NCBI GenBank assembly: GCA_021793895.1
Contig: JAJYRW010000061.1
Span: forward strand, 1 to 8,039
Length of the DNA stretch: 8,039 bases
Source: Actinomycetes bacterium
Lineage (GTDB): Bacteria > Actinomycetota > Actinomycetes > Actinomycetales > JAJYRW01
Reading direction: 5' to 3'
Below, piece by piece: positions 5,647 to 8,039 of this stretch; position 1 is the stretch's first letter; every line of letters begins with the position of its first letter. The notes under the pieces are model-generated. The model was not told where the DNA came from. It worked only from the letters and a program-made list of their open reading frames with translations, and did no database searches. Made by a program: the position numbers and the translations under genes.

Positions 5647-7314
5647 TCAGATGATTACGCGGAAGATCTCTTCAAGCGAGGTTTCTCCCGTGAGCACTTT
5701 TGCTAATCCGTCTTGGCGCAGTGAGGTCATACCGTCTTCGGCAGCCGCAGCGACAATTTCTGCCGCTGAAGCGCGCCGGACAGTCAAGCGCTCGATCTCT
5801 TCATTGATCGTCATGACCTCGTGGAAGGCAAGACGGCCCTTGTAGCCGGTATTCGCACACGATGAGCATCCGACGGGGCGGAAAAGTTCAGGTATTTCAC
5901 TGGGCTCCGGCCCCGGGAAACGGGCACGGACATACTCTTCCTCGGTGGGGATATACGCCGTTTTACAGCGGCTACACAACCGCCGGGCCAGACGCTGGGC
6001 GACAACGCAGTCTATGGCCGATCCAACCAGAAAAGGCTCAATTCCCATTTCAGTCAAGCGCGTTACCGCAGAGGGCGCATCGTTGGTGTGCAGGGTTGAG
6101 AGAACGAGGTGACCGGTCAGGGCCGCTTCAATCGCTATTTGCGCTGTTTCCCTGTCCCGAATCTCCCCCAGGAGCACCACGTCCGGGTCAGAGCGCAAAA
6201 TCGATCGCAAGGCACTGGCGAAGGTCAAACCCGCCAGCGGATTAACTTGGATCTGGTTAATGCTGGGAAGTCGATATTCGACCGGGTCCTCAACCGTAAT
6301 TACGTTAATTTCAGGCCGAGAGATAATGTTGAGCGTTGCATATAGTGTTGTGGACTTACCAGACCCGGTTGGCCCAGTCGCCAAAATCATGCCGTAGGGC
6401 TTGGTGAAACTCTCCCGGAATCGGGCGAGATTATCCTTGCTAAACCCCAGATCCATCAGATCATAAGCAGCTGTCGTGTTGTCTAAAATTCGCAATACAA
6501 TTTTCTCGCCCCAAACGGTGGGTAAAGTTGCGACCCGAAGATCTATTTTTCGCCCATTATGCGTGATCGACATCCGCCCATCTTGGGGTTTGCGCCGCTC
6601 AGCGATATCAATTTCAGCCAAAATCTTTATGCGCGAAGTGATACTCAGCGCTAAACTTTTTGAAATTTCCTGCGCCTCGTGAAGCACGCCATCGATCCGG
6701 TAGCGCACACGCAGCGAGTTCTCGGCCGGCTCGACGTGAATATCTGAGGCGCGGTCCTGAATAGCTTGAGAAATAAGCAGGTTCACGAACTTGATGATGG
6801 GCGCGTCGTCATCCGAAATCTCTGAAAGCTCAGAAAGGTCGACGTCTTCATCCGCCTCTTCTTCTAAAGTGGAAGACAGGGTATGAAGTTCATCATCAGC
6901 ACGCATGTAGCGATCAATCGCGGAGATGACATCCCGGCGGGTAGCGATCACAAGCTGAATTTCCATGCCGGTTGTTGACCGCACATCGTCTAAGGCCAGC
7001 ACATCGGAAGGGTCGGCCGTAGCCAGGATCAGTACTCCGTCTTCAATATCGATCGGCAAGACTGAATATTTGCGCGCGATAGCCGCCGGAAGTGCCATAA
7101 CTGCGTGCCGACTGATCGGGTACTCCCCCAGATCAACAAAATCCATCCCAATCTGATGCGCCAGTGCCGCCACATACTGCGATTCGGTGATGAGCCCCAT
7201 TTGCATCAGGGTTACGCCCATGGACTGCCCCGCGGTCTGGCTCGCTTCAAAGGCAGAGTTCAGTTGTGCTTCGTTAACCAGACCCTGGGCGACCAAAATG
7301 TCGGTTATTTGCAC
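5647..7314 (-). CDS. pilB: Type IV pilus extension ATPase PilB, with N-terminal MshEN domain
   Basis: This 555-residue protein has the full PilB/GspE layout. Residues 1-135 form an MshEN domain (two G-L-x-x-E/S repeats ending at G11 and G40, plus V-D-L at 60-62), a fold known in relatives to bind cyclic di-GMP. An acidic linker covers about 139-170. The N2 region includes D-R-A-S-D-I-H-V-E-P at 187-196. The ATPase core holds Walker A G-P-T-G-S-G-K-S-T (314-322), Asp box T-V-E-D-P-V-E-Y (340-347), Walker B D-P-D-V-V-L-L-G-E-I-R-D (376-387) and His box G-H-L-V-L-S-T-L-H-T (401-410). A zinc tetracysteine motif, C-x2-C at 447/450 and C-x2-C at 483/486, confirms PilB/GspE rather than PilT. It drives pilin polymerisation on PilC. 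The start is GTG with a GGAG site 7 nt upstream (7322-7325). The arginines of both RLG motifs in MshEN are replaced (Q-I-T and S-M-G). Confidence 0.96.
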   Translation of the reverse strand: MQITDILVAQGLVNEAQLNSAFEASQTAGQSMGVTLMQMGLITESQYVAALAHQIGMDFVDLGEYPISRHAVMALPAAIARKYSVLPIDIEDGVLILATADPSDVLALDDVRSTTGMEIQLVIATRRDVISAIDRYMRADDELHTLSSTLEEEADEDVDLSELSEISDDDAPIIKFVNLLISQAIQDRASDIHVEPAENSLRVRYRIDGVLHEAQEISKSLALSITSRIKILAEIDIAERRKPQDGRMSITHNGRKIDLRVATLPTVWGEKIVLRILDNTTAAYDLMDLGFSKDNLARFRESFTKPYGMILATGPTGSGKSTTLYATLNIISRPEINVITVEDPVEYRLPSINQIQVNPLAGLTFASALRSILRSDPDVVLLGEIRDRETAQIAIEAALTGHLVLSTLHTNDAPSAVTRLTEMGIEPFLVGSAIDCVVAQRLARRLCSRCKTAYIPTEEEYVRARFPGPEPSEIPELFRPVGCSSCANTGYKGRLAFHEVMTINEEIERLTVRRASAAEIVAAAAEDGMTSLRQDGLAKVLTGETSLEEIFRVII

Positions 7315-7330
7315 GGGCGTGCTCCGTTCG

Positions 7331-7366
7331 ATGCCGGGAATTTTCTCGCAGAGAATTCATCGGCAT
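7331..7366. repeat. Imperfect dyad between aroE and pilB (operator, attenuator or mRNA hairpin)
   Basis: Outer arms ATGCCG (7331-7336) and CGGCAT (7361-7366) enclose inner pairs GAA/TTC and TTCTC/GAGAA, closed by a 3-nt GCA loop, with a G/AT internal loop and a TT bulge. On the pilB mRNA it would end 5 nt before the GGAG ribosome site. There is no U-tract on the minus-strand side, so it is not a standard terminator. It could be a protein operator on DNA, or a hairpin that tunes pilB translation. The inverted repeat is seen; the role is inferred. Confidence 0.5.
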
Positions 7367-7384
7367 TTGGCGCACTGAAGTTGA

Positions 7385-8039
7385 CTAATTAGCCGAAACT
7401 GGCTTGCCCGCCCGCGCTAGCGCCTGCGCCATAACGTCAATCGGTGCGGTCTGTCCCGTTATGAGACGCACCTGCTCCCCCGCCTGATGCAACAGCATGG
7501 CCGTGCCGGGAACAATCACGGCACCGGTGCCGCGCCAGTATTCGGCAAAACGCGTGGGCCAGGGGTCATAAACCACATCGAGCAGCATTCCCAGCGCTGC
7601 GGATTCACCAACCAGCGCGCCAGATTCCTCAACCGAAGCCTCCAACGAACCGCCCGAAGTCGCGCCAGCAGCGCGCATCTGCCGCGCCTCCGTCAGCAGT
7701 GGCACGAGCGCATCAGTGGCCCCAGCGGGCACCGTCGAGATCACCACATCGGATTCCAGCAGCGCAGCAACAGCGTCCGGACCCGAAAAACTGCGCCACT
7801 GCGGGTGGACTCCCATCCGGTCCGCCGCCCGCAACAGCGCCCCTGCGCGCCCGCGGGAACGAACCAATACTTGGGGCTGCGCACACCCCAGCTCGGCCAG
7901 CGCGGCCAGGGCGGCCGCGGCGGTTCCCCCAGCACCTAAGACCGCGGCGGAGTTAATGGCAGTGGTGAGGCCCGCCGTCCTTAATGAAGTGACGATTCCG
8001 TACACATCGGTATTGGCGCCGATCAGCATCCGGCTCCCC
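7385..8039 (-). CDS. aroE: Shikimate dehydrogenase, C-terminal part (cut by window edge)
   Basis: About 218 codons are visible; the gene continues past the right edge and the frame is open to the end, so the ATG at 8029 is an internal Met and not the start. The enzyme reduces 3-dehydroshikimate to shikimate with NADPH in aromatic amino acid synthesis. Visible family marks are G-A-N-T-D-V-Y-G near the start (the N-T-D of the shikimate site), the Rossmann loop V-L-G-A-G-G-T-A-A-A-A, the S-T-V-P-A-G segment, V-Y-D-P-W-P-T-R, and the C-terminal M-L-L-H-Q-A-G-E-Q with a T-G-Q-T-A-P ending. The N-terminal substrate domain with the catalytic Lys is outside the window (roughly 60 residues missing from a 270-280 residue family). 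It is a housekeeping gene unrelated to pili, 70 bp upstream of pilB. Its base composition is clearly richer in GC than the pil genes. Confidence 0.92.
   Translation of the reverse strand, partial: GSRMLIGANTDVYGIVTSLRTAGLTTAINSAAVLGAGGTAAAALAALAELGCAQPQVLVRSRGRAGALLRAADRMGVHPQWRSFSGPDAVAALLESDVVISTVPAGATDALVPLLTEARQMRAAGATSGGSLEASVEESGALVGESAALGMLLDVVYDPWPTRFAEYWRGTGAVIVPGTAMLLHQAGEQVRLITGQTAPIDVMAQALARAGKPVSAN

Noticed and set aside
306..7314. Type II secretion system rather than type IV pilus
   Set aside because: A PilT with a GIRNLIRE motif is present, pilin order is PilA-V-W-X, and no GspD/C/L/M gene is visible.
7487..7939. Long plus-strand open frame opposite aroE
   Set aside because: It lies fully antisense to a clearly conserved AroE in a GC-rich stretch, where antisense frames stay open by chance, and its translation is low-complexity with no recognisable motif.
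7385..8029. aroE as a complete short gene starting at ATG 8029
   Set aside because: The frame stays open to the window edge and the ATG falls just before the internal NTD substrate motif, so the protein would lack its whole N-terminal substrate domain.

Overview
The window is an almost gap-free, single-direction block on the minus strand. It looks like part of a type IV pilus (T4P) operon from a mid-GC, Gram-positive actinobacterium. The actinobacterial assignment is an inference. It rests on the AroE C-terminus (a D-x-W-P-T segment and a MLLHQAGEQ segment, as in actinobacterial AroE), frequent GTG starts, translational overlaps and GC-rich codon use in aroE. A genus cannot be named from this sequence.

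Transcription runs from right to left. At the right edge is the 3' part of aroE (shikimate dehydrogenase). A 70-bp gap with a dyad-symmetric element leads to pilB (extension ATPase), then a 107-bp gap, pilT (retraction ATPase) and pilC (inner-membrane platform), with the pilT stop directly against the pilC start. A 152-bp, structure-rich leader precedes pilA (major pilin). A 12-bp perfect hairpin follows pilA. Three minor prepilins follow in PilV-PilW-PilX order; the last runs off the left edge.

The parts fit one machine. PilB polymerises and PilT depolymerises pilin through PilC. PilA forms the filament body, and the PilV/W/X-like minor pilins would prime assembly and sit at the tip. All four pilin-like proteins have a short charged leader ending in Gly followed by a hydrophobic helix, as expected for substrates of a prepilin peptidase, which is not in the window. 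No secretin, PilM/N/O or PilD gene is visible, and these may lie to the left.

The least ordinary items are: a 455-residue PilV-type minor pilin with an inserted carboxypeptidase-regulatory-like beta-sandwich domain and four cysteines, a candidate tip adhesin; a Pro-rich N-terminal extension on PilT; a PilB MshEN domain that has lost both RLG-motif arginines; a hairpin positioned to set the pilA to minor-pilin ratio; and a sharp GC drop from aroE to the pil genes. I found no mobile element, CRISPR array, tRNA or rRNA.
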